Shown one piece after another: positions 53,355 to 63,275 of a stretch of 64,000 nucleotides of DNA. A program made the translations under genes and the position numbers. The stretch is from Hymenopus coronatus (Eukaryota > Arthropoda > Insecta > Mantodea > Hymenopodidae): assembly GCA_030762935.1 (NCBI GenBank), contig CM060880.1, forward strand, positions 10,698,501 to 10,762,500. Direction: 5' to 3'. The notes below the pieces were generated by a model that was not told the DNA's origin, made no database searches, and saw only the letters and a list, made by a program, of their open reading frames with translations. Within the stretch, counting starts at the first letter, position 1; every line of letters starts with the position of its first letter.

Positions 53355-54236
53355 ATGGGAGTGGACATTACAGTGTATAGAGCAAGAATTGGACAGTTTA
53401 GAAAAGTAAAATTGGTGAATAGTAAACACAGTTTTGGAGAGAAGACAAACATATTGGTTTTAGCAAGTGTTATAACTTTGTTGTTAGTGATTGGAGGAAT
53501 TGAGGTAAACCCCGGCCCTGCAGATATAATAACAATGCTGGAAAACCTGACTGAGAAAATGAACAAAATAGAAGGCATGGAACAACGAATAGGTAAACAA
53601 TTGGAAAAGATGGCAACCGATATCAAAGAAGATGTTAGAGTTGAGGTGCAGGAAGCAAGAAGGGAAGTTGAAATGGTTAAGGAAAGAATGGAAAGATTGG
53701 AAGAAAGGGAGAGAAGATTTAATTTAGTGTTCATAGGAGTTAAGGAAAGAAGGTATAAATGGCCAGCAGAAGAAATATTAGAAATAACGAAGGAAAAGCT
53801 GAATTTGGAATTGTATAGATGGGAAATTATTGAAGCTTATCGAGTTGGAAGACAACTTGGCAAGAGAGCAATTATAGTGAAATTTGTAACAGCCCAATTA
53901 GTACATGAAGTACTTAAAAGAGCCAAGAAATTAAAAGGAACAGACATTTTTATTAATAAAGATTTATCACCTAAGAAGAGAGCTCTGCAAAGAAATTTGG
54001 TACAAAAAATGAAAGAAGCAAGAGCCCAGGGAAGAAGAGCTTATATTAGAAATTTCCAATTGTGGATTGACGGAGAAAAGACATCGCATCTGGACAAGAA
54101 GGAGCTAAGAGAACCCCAATCAGGCACAGAGGAATTTATTCAGCAGATATCAACGCCAACTTTAGGAAGTACAACAGGAATATCAAAGTCCAAGGAAAAA
54201 GGAATGGATGTGGGTGAAGATGGGGAAAGTGTATAG
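53355..54236 (+). CDS. LINE-2A ORF1 protein, with 2A-like motif and coiled coil/RRM
   Basis: An intact 293-codon ORF. Residues 1-55 are basic then hydrophobic (LVLASVITLLLVIG), ending in GGIEVNPGP (47-55). This matches the 2A consensus D-(V/I)-E-x-N-P-G-P except Gly for the first Asp, followed by Ala rather than Pro. Residues 60-120 are heptad-rich (MEQRIGKQLEKM, VKERMERLEERERR), a likely coiled coil. Residues 120-235 (FNLVFIGVKE, IIVKFVTAQLVHEVLKRAKK, IFINKDLSPKKRALQ) match the RRM and C-terminal domain of L1-type ORF1 proteins that bind RNA and chaperone nucleic acid. The last 29 bases overlap the ORF2 remnant in another frame. Confidence 0.88.
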   Translation: MGVDITVYRARIGQFRKVKLVNSKHSFGEKTNILVLASVITLLLVIGGIEVNPGPADIITMLENLTEKMNKIEGMEQRIGKQLEKMATDIKEDVRVEVQEARREVEMVKERMERLEERERRFNLVFIGVKERRYKWPAEEILEITKEKLNLELYRWEIIEAYRVGRQLGKRAIIVKFVTAQLVHEVLKRAKKLKGTDIFINKDLSPKKRALQRNLVQKMKEARAQGRRAYIRNFQLWIDGEKTSHLDKKELREPQSGTEEFIQQISTPTLGSTTGISKSKEKGMDVGEDGESV

Positions 54237-54837
54237 GATAGAGCTTCAATTGCTGTGGCATAAGTTGTTGACTAAAGGAGTGAGTAAACAAATGGTGGAC
54301 ACCCTTAGAGCATTATATAAGGAAAATACTTTTTGTATAAGAGCGGAGGAAGGGGTTGTAACAAGAGAAATCCAACAAGAGAAAGGCCTTAGACAGGGAT
54401 GTAAGTTAAGCCCAGTCCTATTCAATTTATATATAGATGATGTATTAACAGAAATTGGGAGAAATAATAATTCAATGCCAGTAATTAATAATATTCAGAT
54501 TCCAGGATTACTGTTTGCAGATGATCTAGTTATAGGTGCAATTACAGTGAATGGCTTGAAACAATCCTTGCAAACATTAAATAATTACTGTAAAGAGTGG
54601 AGTTTAAAAGTGAACCAGGACAAGACGCAGATTGTAGTGTTCAAAAAAGGGGGAAAATTGAGCAAGTATGAAAAATGGAAGAATGAGAATGAAAAGGAGT
54701 ACAGGGTAGTGAGAGAATGTATTTATCTAAAATTGATAGTGGTGGCAATTGGGAAAAGCAAAAGAAATTTGCATTGGCAAAAGGAAAAGGAGCTTTATCA
54801 GCTATTAGAAGTTGCAAATACAAAGCACCTAATATAA
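54208..54837 (+). pseudogene. LINE-2A ORF2 remnant, RT fingers/palm
   Basis: It begins within RT block 3 (VYRIELQLLWHKLLTKGVSK), then GLRQGCKLSPVLFNLYIDDV, the catalytic box GLLFADDLVIGA and WSLKVNQDKTQIVVFKKGGK. Everything upstream (APE-type endonuclease, RT blocks 0-2) is absent. Residues 3'-ward of IYLK shift frame into the next ORF at about 54720. The catalytic FADD is intact, but the domain is incomplete. Confidence 0.88.
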
Positions 54838-55682
54838 ATATTAGATGGTTAGAAAAAGTGTACAATATGGTGGTTGAGTCAAAAATGCTATATGGGATAG
54901 AAGTATGGGGATTAGAAGGAGGATGGGAAGGCATAGATGAGGTGCATAGGAAATTTTGCAAAGAAATACTGGGGTTACCAAATGCAACTGTTAGGCAGGT
55001 AGCACAAATAGAGCTGGGTAGAGTGGCAAGTAAGGGAAAGATTATGGAAAGGGCATTGAAATTTTGGCATAGAATATTGAAATTGGAAGAAAGGAATTTG
55101 TTAAAACAGTGTTTAGTATATCAAGAGAAAAGTTTAAAGAACAAGGGATGGGTAGACTGTCTTCGAAATAACCTGGAAAGTAGTGGGTTAGGGGAAATGT
55201 GGAGAAGAAGAGAAAATAATGTGAATAACTTCTGGAAGTTGGCAAGGAAAAGATTTGAGGATATAGAAATACAAAAAATATTTAGTGAAATAACTGAAAA
55301 GAGATCTTTAGTTTTCTATATACCAATGAAAGTCTCATGGGGAAGGGAAAAGTACACTGATGTGACAAATAAAGAGGAGCGAGAAGGTATTGCATGGCTG
55401 AAAGCAGGAGTATGGAGATTAAAAGGTTTAAGGAAAGGTATTCCACAAAATCAATGTCCTATATGTAGCGGAAATGATGATATGGAACACATTTTATTTA
55501 AATGTAAAGGGACTGAAATTTGGAGAAAAGAGTATATTAATAAGATATGGTTTAAAATAGATAGAAATGTAGTAGTAGTTGAAATGTTTCAAAAAGATAG
55601 TAAGAAGATTGGACAATTCTTATGCAAAGTGAAAAATAAATGGCTATGGACAGTAAATAGACAAAATGGTGTAATAAACTAG
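54717..55682 (+). pseudogene. LINE-2A ORF2 C-terminal part with zinc knuckle
   Basis: Continues the RT thumb: ALSAIRSCKYKAPNINIRWL and SKMLYGIEVWGLEGGW. It ends with a Cys-His motif, CPICSGNDDMEHILFKC (C-x2-C-x7-H-x4-C), the usual LINE ORF2 C-terminal knuckle. The frame is open for 321 codons to TAG at 55680. A single frameshift near 54720-54760 separates it from the RT block, so the protein is broken rather than heavily decayed. Confidence 0.85.
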
Positions 55683-55709
55683 AATTAATAAACTAATGTA
55701 AAATATGAG

Positions 55710-55747
55710 TATGACCGGTAAAGAGCCAGGGCTGAACACCGGTCATA
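55710..55747 (+). other. LINE-2A 3' UTR hairpin
   Basis: TATGACCGGT (55710-55719) pairs perfectly with ACCGGTCATA (55738-55747) around an 18-base loop. It sits about 45 bases from the 3' end, where several LINE RTs recognise their template. Confidence 0.85.
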
Positions 55748-55792
55748 TTCACCTGTATAAAGCTTAGCATAAATAAATAAATTACAATGTGA

Positions 55793-55805
55793 ATGTGACC
55801 CATGT
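55793..55805. repeat. Right target-site duplication of LINE-2A
   Basis: ATGTGACCCATGT, identical to the left copy. Confidence 0.9.
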
Positions 55806-56079
55806 ATTAAGATGTTAAAAAGGTTATCTCATGGTGCAACAGATTCATTGTGCAAATCTTCAAATATTCCAATCAAGAGAGCAGCTCAAGAATATAAACA
55901 CTGACAGACACTTCATTCTTACTGCAACAGATGGCATGAGCATACAAACTGTTAAAACTGCCTTCAGAAATTTTTATCTAGGACACGGGCTGGGACACTC
56001 TGGGAGTGACAATTCGTAGGTTAGGTCTAAGAGTCATATCTACGCTTATTATTGTAACATGTATAACATGTATGCACAT

Positions 56080-56285
56080 TATTAGTGCTGTTAGATGCTG
56101 GCTTTCTGATCCTCAGGTCATGAGTTCAAGCTCAGCCCAGACTGAAGGCTTTAAGTGTGTTTTAAAGCAAAAGGCCCTGTCAGTAGGCTTACTGGCATGT
56201 AAAAGATCTGCAAGACAAAATTCTGACACATCGGCAGCACTGATATGATTCTGGCAATTCACAGTATCATTAACAAACAAAATAT
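56080..56285 (+). repeat. tRNA-derived SINE of another family
   Basis: A box-like GTTAGATGCTGGCTTTCTGA and B box CAGGTCATGAGTTCAAGCTC are followed by ACTGAAGGCTTTAAGTGTG. The B box is close to the tRNA-like stretch inside the MITE at 10.4-11.0 kb. Confidence 0.6.
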
Positions 56286-56289
56286 TTAT

Positions 56290-58314
56290 TTTCATATTAT
56301 TGGCACAGGTAGAGTTAAAAACTGCTAATGGACATACACATTATTTGGAGCAAAAGTATTAAATTATGACTTTCTTCACATGCGACAATAGAGTTTGGGT
56401 TTATCTTTCAGTGTACCTCCAATATGTGTTCAATTCAAAATTAATTTTTGCATTCGTGCTTCATTGTATTAAAGTCCAATTTACACTTCAACAACAAGAC
56501 ATGTTTCTGATGCCCTTGTCTACAACAACAGCTGTAGTTCAACTGGAGGTCTTGTTGAGGGCATTCATGAAGATGTGATGAAACTGCCATATCCATCATG
56601 GAGTTTTGTGTCATCACAAGGAAATGCACATTGCATTAGAAGATAAAAATCACACCACAATAACAGCTACAGTAGATCCTTCACAACTGCTTCCAGCTCC
56701 ACAGATGTCTCCAAATTGATCTACAGCTGATAATACAACAATGGCTTCCTTAACATACCAAGTGTTAAACAAATATATGTATTTTAGAAATTATATTTTT
56801 TGAGACAAATTTGTCACACAACTTCACTTACATTTTTACTCTAGAATGAAATGTGGTCAAGGCCTCAAGATGGCAGCCTCTATTGGCTGAAGTTAGCATG
56901 ATGAGTCTGCTGAATTTGTCCAATTGCAGGATTTCAAAATTCATAATCTCATGTCTGTATTTGGTGTACATTTTCTAGAGACTAGTTCTAGTGTATGGTT
57001 GGCATATTTTACAAGAGTTGCAGTTTATCTATTTTGTGACTGAACTCCCAGAAATGTGCGTCACTGCAAATTTTTCTATCTATTTGTATTTTGTATGATG
57101 AAATGTTCATCTTTTTTGTTTTGTCTATGTATTACTTTATTGTTAACTTTGCAGTTGTGGTATCTGTTCCTTTGATGGTGCTTTAAGAGATTTTTTAGAT
57201 TATATTTCGAGGGGCTAGAGTGATGATGCGTATTTGTAAAAGTTTTAGGAGACTTTTATGATGATGTCCAACAGATGCTGCCATCTTAACGCCTGTTACA
57301 ACATTAGTTGACTTTCAGATGAAAATGAGGACAATGGTTCTTGAAGCATATCCTATAATAAAAGTGTAAGTGAAGAAGTGTGAGAAATTCAACTCAAAAC
57401 ATATAATTTCTAAATTATTAAAGTTTCACTATTATTAAATTCTACAATCTGAAATTAGCACATGTATTGTTTTCAAAATGATTATATTATTTACCTAATT
57501 TATAATTACAATCTTCTTTTAATTAAAATGTTTACATTAACAGTTTTGTATTTATGAACCAGATGCTCCATGGATTTCCTACCAGTTCTCTAAAAAATAT
57601 AAAACAGGAAATAAATTGCTGCACTGCAGTTGGATATACATTAGCAGAAGAGTTGTGGACACTTCAGCACTTGTGTTTTTAGTCAGCTTAACTTGAAATA
57701 AATAAAAATGATTAATTATTAAAATATATCAATAAAAGGCTAATGCAACATTTGAGGGAAAAGCCAATTGCTGCTACAGTTTACTTCATCCTCAATGATT
57801 CACTATCCAACAGTAATTGTTGAGAACGCAAATGTGGGAATTTTTAAACACAATGAGCTTTTGTTGTTATTTGATTAATATTTAATAAAAATGTTTCACT
57901 TGACCTTGGCTAGCTTCACACTATTGTAGGTTATTATGCTATAGTACACTGTTAAAAAAAAGGGGAAGATGCCAACTTATAATCCAACTTTCACAAATAA
58001 ATTATAAAATGTTTTTAAAAGCTATAACACATCCTCCAAGAGGACTATACATAATGGAAATTGTTGGTATCAATAATACAGAACTAATCTGAAGAATGAT
58101 TTCTATATTCCTCTCCTGAGTTTGATTCAAATATTTCAACCATGTGTCATTTTATCTTTTCATACCTTTGGTGAATGAACACATTGTGTTCTGAAGTATA
58201 AAATGCCATTTAGCTGTGAGAGAATACGTAAAATTCAAGTTCCTTCCCTTAGAGTTTTCTCTTTCAAGTCACACTCAGATGGATGTGCAATAAAATGTAC
58301 AAAACCTTCTTGAA
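56290..58314. other. Downstream flank of the UBTF C-terminal exons, nothing recognised
   Basis: AT-rich. It should include the UBTF 3' UTR just below 58315, but no canonical polyadenylation signal near the stop could be identified with confidence. Confidence 0.5.
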
Positions 58315-58449
58315 TTAGTCAGACTCGGAATCACTTGAAGAAGAATCACCTGAGTCATTAGCATTCTCTCCCTCTGATTCACTTGAGTCACTAGATTCAT
58401 TAGAGTCACTCCCACTACCTGATGAAGAGTCCTCATCTGATCCTGAATC
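58315..58449 (-). CDS. UBTF: UBTF terminal exon (acidic Ser-rich tail)
   Basis: Acceptor TTTGTTTTAG; 44 codons beginning DSGSDEDSSSGSGSDSNESS and ending SSSSDSESD, then TAA. Vertebrate UBF ends in the same kind of Ser/Asp/Glu tract (GDSSDSDSN), a casein-kinase-2-phosphorylated activation tail. It joins phase 0 to the exon at 60049-59704. Confidence 0.9.
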   Translation of the reverse strand, partial: DSGSDEDSSSGSGSDSNESSDSSESEGENANDSGDSSSSDSESD

Positions 58450-58864
58450 CTAAAACAAATAATTCAATCATGCAATTTCATTTACATGGCAATGTTACAA
58501 AGAAAGCTTATTAAAAGCTCAAATAAATATCAGTTGAATTTTTTGTTGGGGAAAACAGTTTACACATAAAATAAACACAATTTGTTAAATTATGATGAAT
58601 CATAACACATATATTTATTATAACACACACACACACCCCAATGTTAGAAGAAAAATGAAAGAAAACAAAGGGAAAGACAAAAACCTGACATTTCTATGCT
58701 AACAGTATAACTAAACTGACTCCTAGTACACTAAGCACACATAAATACTTCACTTTTCCTTCATACCTGCATATGACTGACAATTCTCAGAAAGCCCACC
58801 TATTATGGTTGATTGCTTATAGCTTCTTCTCCTTTTTCTTCTTCTTCTTCTTTTTTTTTTTAAT

Positions 58865-59075
58865 GTCCTTTAACCTGATAGGTCATATTGGATGATGACT
58901 TAAATCAGTGAAATGATGCTAAAATGAGCTCGGGGTCCATGGTGCTTAAAGTTATTTGAGATTTGTCTTCTCAGGTTAAGGAAAAATATCAAAATATACC
59001 TTATCCAGGTAACTCATCCTAACCTAGATTTGAAATCGGGATCTCTTGAATGTGAGGCAGACAAGGTACCCCCAC
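58865..59075 (-). repeat. SINE-V copy in a UBTF intron
   Basis: The minus strand has B-box-like TCCCGATTTCAAATCTAGGT, then GAGTTACCTGGATAAGGTAT and CCATGGACCCCGAGCTCATT. It pairs with 44565-44700. Confidence 0.6.
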
Positions 59076-59703
59076 ACAACAGACGTCTCTTATGTACGAC
59101 CCCAGGATATCAAATTTGTTATCCCTCATCCAAGCACATGACTGCTTAACAACGAATAGTAAACATAAAAAATAAAAGGAATATAAATAAACATGTCAAT
59201 CAGTTATCCCTCAAAAGTTCAGTTGTCAATGAAGCGAAAGAAGGTTGGTGGCACCTTACTGGCTAGAGCAATAGTAAAGGGAACATTGCAATGAAAACCT
59301 ACTCATCCAAGAAGTGATGATGCCGAACGCAGCTTTCAGCGAGACGTCAGTTATGCCAACAACTGGACCATGGCCAACAAGCCCGGCAAACTTAGATAAT
59401 AAGGTTGATAACGCTGGCCGTGAAAGCCTAAGCCTCTACATATCTGTGTTTATTAAAAGCCTATTTGATTTAAACCACAATGCTAGTTTTACATAGAACT
59501 TCAGGAAAAAATGCAGCTATGAGTCACTTTTTGCCTTTCTAAGGTCATTTGTGTCATCCTCAAATAGTACTCTACCTCTGCTTGTTTGTGTCAGTTATTT
59601 ATAAAACCCAATTAATACCTGAATATGAGCACGAGAGCAGCAGCATTGGGGTGTCATGCATAACATGCAGATTTCCATAACCTCCAGCTAAAGATGCACT
59701 TAC

Positions 59704-60049
59704 CTGTTGATTATCAGAATTACCATCTTTGCTTTCATCACTGCTGTCATCATCATCGTCATCGTCGTCATCATCATCATCTGGTTCTGATTCTGATGTT
59801 TCAATTTCCTCCTTAAGGCTCTTTTTCTGGAGAGAGTACTCCTTCAGTTCCTCCTGAGATAAACTCTTAAGGAATTTCTCGTAGTCCTTGATATATTTCT
59901 GCTTCATTTCATTTAATCTTTTCCTATATTTTGCCTTTTCAGCATCCGGTAACATCTGCCAGTAACGTGGAGCCTCTTTTTCTTTCTGATCAGGATCTAT
60001 GTGCGATGACTCTGAGAGGAATGACTTCAGGAACAGCTGATATGCATTG
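59704..60049 (-). CDS. UBTF: UBTF penultimate exon (HMG box 3 and acidic run)
   Basis: Acceptor TATGTTATAG, donor GTAAGT. After one carried base it reads NAYQLFLKSFLSESSHIDPD, PRYWQMLPDAEKAKYRKRLN and EKFLKSLSQEELKEY, an HMG box whose closest UBF match by eye is box 3 (PPPNSYSLYC ... RFLESLPEEE). The last vertebrate box is also similar. It is followed by SESEP and a run of 12 Asp encoded by a GAT/GAC repeat (59754-59780), starting the acidic tail. It leaves on a codon boundary. Confidence 0.93.
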
Positions 60050-60129
60050 CTATAACATAAAGTTTTGTTATAAGCCCACTACTCTTCTTATTATTTAAAA
60101 GTGACATACATAATAGACTTTAAACTTAC

Positions 60130-60203
60130 ACAGGCGGAGGTTCAGGCTCTCCTTTGTACAACTGTTTGTCTTCACTAGCTGGCTTGGCTTTTTTCTTCAG
60201 CAC
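60130..60203 (-). CDS. UBTF: UBTF antepenultimate exon (entry to HMG box 3)
   Basis: Acceptor TTGTATAG, donor GTAAGT. It reads VLKKKAKPASEDKQLYKGEP and then EPPPV, leaving two bases. It starts on a codon boundary that matches exon 8 when donor GTGAGA at 3359-3354 is used, giving TKEEQH joined to VLKKK. Vertebrate UBF has TKAERQLKDKFDG followed by RPTKPPP here. Confidence 0.88.
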
Positions 60204-60209
60204 CTATAC

Positions 60210-62205
60210 AACAAAACACAGATTCAGGACTAGTTTCTTGTACCTGTCAATAGCTAACTTGCATTTATTTTAAACCTTAAATATAACTTTAATTTTGCTT
60301 AACGAGCAGTAGTGGCTTGTGCGTCTACATTCTGGGTAACATTCAACAAAAATTGAGTGTCAGATAGCTCAGGAAATGTGAAAATACCATCTGCTATTTA
60401 TATCGGCTGCATATTATAGGATTATGGATATACTAATACAACTGCAGCTGATTCAGACAACAAAAAAGACAACACAGATCCACAAGTTGAACATGAAAGA
60501 AAGGGTAGTTTTGTGGATGTTTGTTGCGTATATCATTAAGTACAGTGTCTAAGGCAGGAAATTAAATTGCAGTTGAGAATCAGGATAGTCCAAAATATAC
60601 AGATCTCATGTATCTCACCTATTTCTGCCAAGGTTGCAAGATGGCAGAATTAACATATTACAGCCACTGTATTAAGTACATGGCAAGAGGCATTAACATT
60701 GCTGCCATCTAGCGACCTTGATTCCTCCCACAGTGACTTACTTCTGGTGTTATTAATGTAAAATTGTACTGATAGAGTGCATTGTACTGAGCAAGCTTTA
60801 AGATGTGCACAATGCATCTGTATTTGGGATAGAAGCCAATTACATCATACCAGTTGCTTATACACAAAAGCTCCTTAGAATGTGTACATAACAAGATGTG
60901 CTACCAACATTGGTGCCAAATTTCATTCAGTTTAGAGGAGTAGCGCAGCAGATTTAAATACCATAGACTTTGAATTACTGCATACATGTTACATTTAATG
61001 GCATTCAAAGAAAAATATCCAATAAATCAACAAGGTGTCAAGTTAGAGCATTGATGTGCTATAATATGGTAGTCACCACTGTAACTGAGCATTTATATAT
61101 ACTATTAGTTAATGCAAAAGGTACCTCCTATCTTTAAAATGCTAAATTTGCAAATTGCTGGTGCAGCAGATAAACTACTTTTCTTCAAAGCTTAAGAGTT
61201 ATATTACAAGAATGCTTGTATGCATGTGTGTATTAGAGAGTAGTGTAACAAAAAATAAATTGTCAGACAAATAACAAGGCTCATATTTAAGATTAACATT
61301 CTAAGGAACACACTGTACTATCCTTTATGATAAATATTTTGCATAATTTTTTTATATTCTCAAAAAGGGTTCAAACAATTTTGATTCAAGTGCCAAATGT
61401 TATTTGCATCACAAAATGCATGTGTTGAATTTCCTGGCAACTGTTTGTGAAGACCTCTTTATTTTGAATGAATTTTATATAATTCTGTATAACTGTAAAC
61501 CAAAAGTGATGGGCAAAAGCTTGCTACAAATAAAAAGTGATACAAATAAAACAAGTTATGTGAAATAAATGTTTTTGTGGAATTGATAATTTTTTAGCTA
61601 TTTGTTGCTATTAGTTTGAGTTTTCAAATACTTTAAAGCTCTAATAGCAATTAAATACATTCTATGCTGCCATACACAGAGAGGAATTACTCATAAAAAG
61701 AAGAGCATTTACTCTGTACCACCAGTGGTTGTTCACTACTGTGAAGGAGATCTGGATGCAAGCTCTATTGTCAAGTGTTTCAAACTATAACATTGGCATA
61801 AATTGGAACAACTGCATCACAAAGAATTCATGATGAATTTGCCAATGCTTCATGGGTCCAGTGCTATTAAGCAGATGTCACACCTGATTCAATAGAAAGA
61901 TTTTTGGCAACTTAAAATATATGCAATTTGAAGAAACGAATGTACTCAAGTTGGATTTATGCAAGTCAAATTGCAATGTTGTTTTAGAGCCAGAGCTTGC
62001 CATATGGATGCCTTGAGTAACACCTACCTTGAGAGATACTGCAGACAAAAATCAGGTCTCCAATTTTGGCAGATTTTCAACAAGGTATGTATATGAAGTA
62101 ATTTATTCAGTGAAACTTTTAAGTTATTACCTAAATAATTGGAGTGAAATGTGGACATTATAGTTACACTTACTTAGTCCCCCCCCCGCTGCATTTCAAT
62201 CTTCA
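60210..62205. other. Non-coding stretch upstream of the UBTF C-terminal exons
   Basis: If a second UBTF copy exists, its exon 8 should lie on this side. No exon-8-like sequence is visible up to 64000. The region is AT-rich, with no repeats I can assign. Confidence 0.55.
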
Positions 62206-62209
62206 TCTT

Positions 62210-62325
62210 CCAGCATGTTGTCACAATAGCTCAATGGTTAGAGCAACCGCATGGAGAGGAAGAGAGCCATGTTCAAACTCCGGCAGTGAAATTGAATTTT
62301 TCAACTGGTTCTAACAATATAAAGT
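62210..62325 (+). repeat. SINE-III copy
   Basis: A box (AATAGCTCAATGGTTAGAGC), B box (GCCATGTTCAAACTCCGGCA), then GAAATTGAATTTTTCAACTG. It ends at the left edge of the palindrome. Confidence 0.7.
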
Positions 62326-62381
62326 TTGATGTTGAAAATGAGTCGGAATAGTAACACTCACCTCACTTATTTGTAATTATG

Positions 62382-62427
62382 TTCAAAACATATGTTTCAA
62401 GGGCAATTGCCCTCTTCTTCAGTTGAA
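62382..62427 (-). ncRNA. Hammerhead-ribozyme-like motif, left palindrome arm
   Basis: Exact mirror of the motif at 62565-62610, read on the minus strand. Its elements are described there. Confidence 0.6.
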
Positions 62428-62564
62428 GTCCGACTGATGGCTGGTATTTGTGCTCTGTGGTCTATTACGGTGGAGCCATCTGGTGTTCTCAGTAGAAGTT
62501 CAAAAACACCACATGGCTCCACCGTAATAGACCACAGAGCACAAATACCAGCCATCAGTCGGAC

Positions 62565-62610
62565 TTCAACTGAAGAAGAGGGCAATTGCCCTTGAAACAT
62601 ATGTTTTGAA
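62565..62610 (+). ncRNA. Hammerhead-ribozyme-like motif, right palindrome arm
   Basis: In order: TTCAA (stem I, 62565-62569), CTGAAGA (core; canonical CTGATGA, and position 7 is tolerant), stem II GGGC-AATT-GCCC with flanking A/T pairs, GAAA (62594-62597), a minimal stem III (C-ATAT-G), GTT cleavage triplet (62603-62605), and TTGAA closing stem I (62606-62610). The very short helix III is the form known from Penelope-like elements. Confidence 0.65.
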
Positions 62611-62714
62611 CATAATTACAAATAAGTGAGGTGAGTGTTACTATTCCGACTCATTTTCAACATCACATTGATTAAAACTTCACTTGTCTCAAACTTCTGA
62701 GTTATTTAATTTTA

Positions 62715-63135
62715 ATATAAAGTTTGTTAATTTGGAAACAAAAGATGAGATTCCACAAAAAATCAATCCAGAGTATATTGAATCAACTAAACAGACTGAA
62801 AAGTTCTACACAGGTCAAACCAAAAAAACTTGAAAACCAGATCAAAAAACACTTCAGAAATCTTAAACTCAACAAAGAGGATAAATTAGCAGAAGCATTT
62901 CACTTTTGAAAAGAAAATTATAACCAAATCTGAAACCACAAAAAGGCATGACAGGCCACAATGAACTTTCAATGTGGGAAAATGGAAATTTTGAAATCCT
63001 GCCAGTTAACAGCCTAGTGCAGTCTCCACCACCATGGAGGAGACTGCAGGTAACTTAACTAGCAACGGCAATTGGACCTTCAAGGTTGAAAATGGAGGTA
63101 ACAGCTTCCGAAACTAGTCCCTCATAAATAAAAAG
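62715..63135 (+). mobile_element. Penelope-like element 3' end, decayed
   Basis: Homologous to the coding end of the PLE at 20.8-22.6 kb: AAAAGATGAGATTCCACAAA, FYTGQTKKT (GIY-YIG), GMTGHNELSMWENG and EILPVNSLV. It ends with a hammerhead-like stretch at 63081-63124 (GG, TTGAAAA, stem GGAGG/CTTCC, GAAAC, TA, GTC, CCTC). Stops interrupt the frame. Confidence 0.8.
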
Positions 63136-63190
63136 TCTGACTTCACAAATGGAATGGAGACAGCTCTTTTTGCTTCACTAACTTGTTTTT

Positions 63191-63275
63191 TATTCAGGAA
63201 CATGTTTTCGCTGATGTGTTGTTGGCATCTTTGGTTGCACCAACAACAGGTCAGTGTAAACATGTTCCTGAATAC
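63191..63275. repeat. 85-bp imperfect foldback
   Basis: TATTCAGGAACATGTTT pairs with AAACATGTTCCTGAATA at the other end, and TGTTGTTGG with CCAACAACA inside. It abuts the mariner at 63275. Confidence 0.8.

Larger units (their letters stand above)
53273..55792 (+). mobile_element. LINE-2A: end-to-end, internally deleted non-LTR retrotransposon
   Basis: It is bounded by perfect 13-bp target-site duplications (53260-53272 and 55793-55805). Order: short 5' UTR, ORF1 (53355-54236), ORF2 remnant from mid-RT (54208-54837, continued in another frame 54717-55682), then a 3' UTR with a perfect 10-bp hairpin and an AAAT-rich tail. The endonuclease and first RT blocks are missing. With the 5' end present and few lesions, this is a recent insertion of a deleted copy. 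It cannot move without help in trans. Confidence 0.92.
62328..62664. repeat. Near-perfect 337-bp palindrome
   Basis: The left arm 62328-62479 and right arm 62513-62664 are exact reverse complements by base-by-base comparison. Pairing continues with a few mismatches to 62489/62503, leaving a loop of about 13 bases. Each strand therefore encodes nearly the same short peptide. A complete type-I hammerhead-like motif lies in each arm, on opposite strands. A PLE 3' end follows within 100 bp. Confidence 0.95.

Noticed and set aside
53355..53734. 129-codon minus ORF opposite LINE ORF1
   Set aside because: Shadow of the ORF1 frame, which has the 2A-like motif, coiled coil and RRM.
59314..59496. 60-codon plus ORF within the UBTF intron
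   Set aside because: No motif, no splice context, and antisense to UBTF. Probably chance.
62392..62600. Matching 67-codon ORFs on both strands
   Set aside because: An arithmetical consequence of the palindrome, not two genes.
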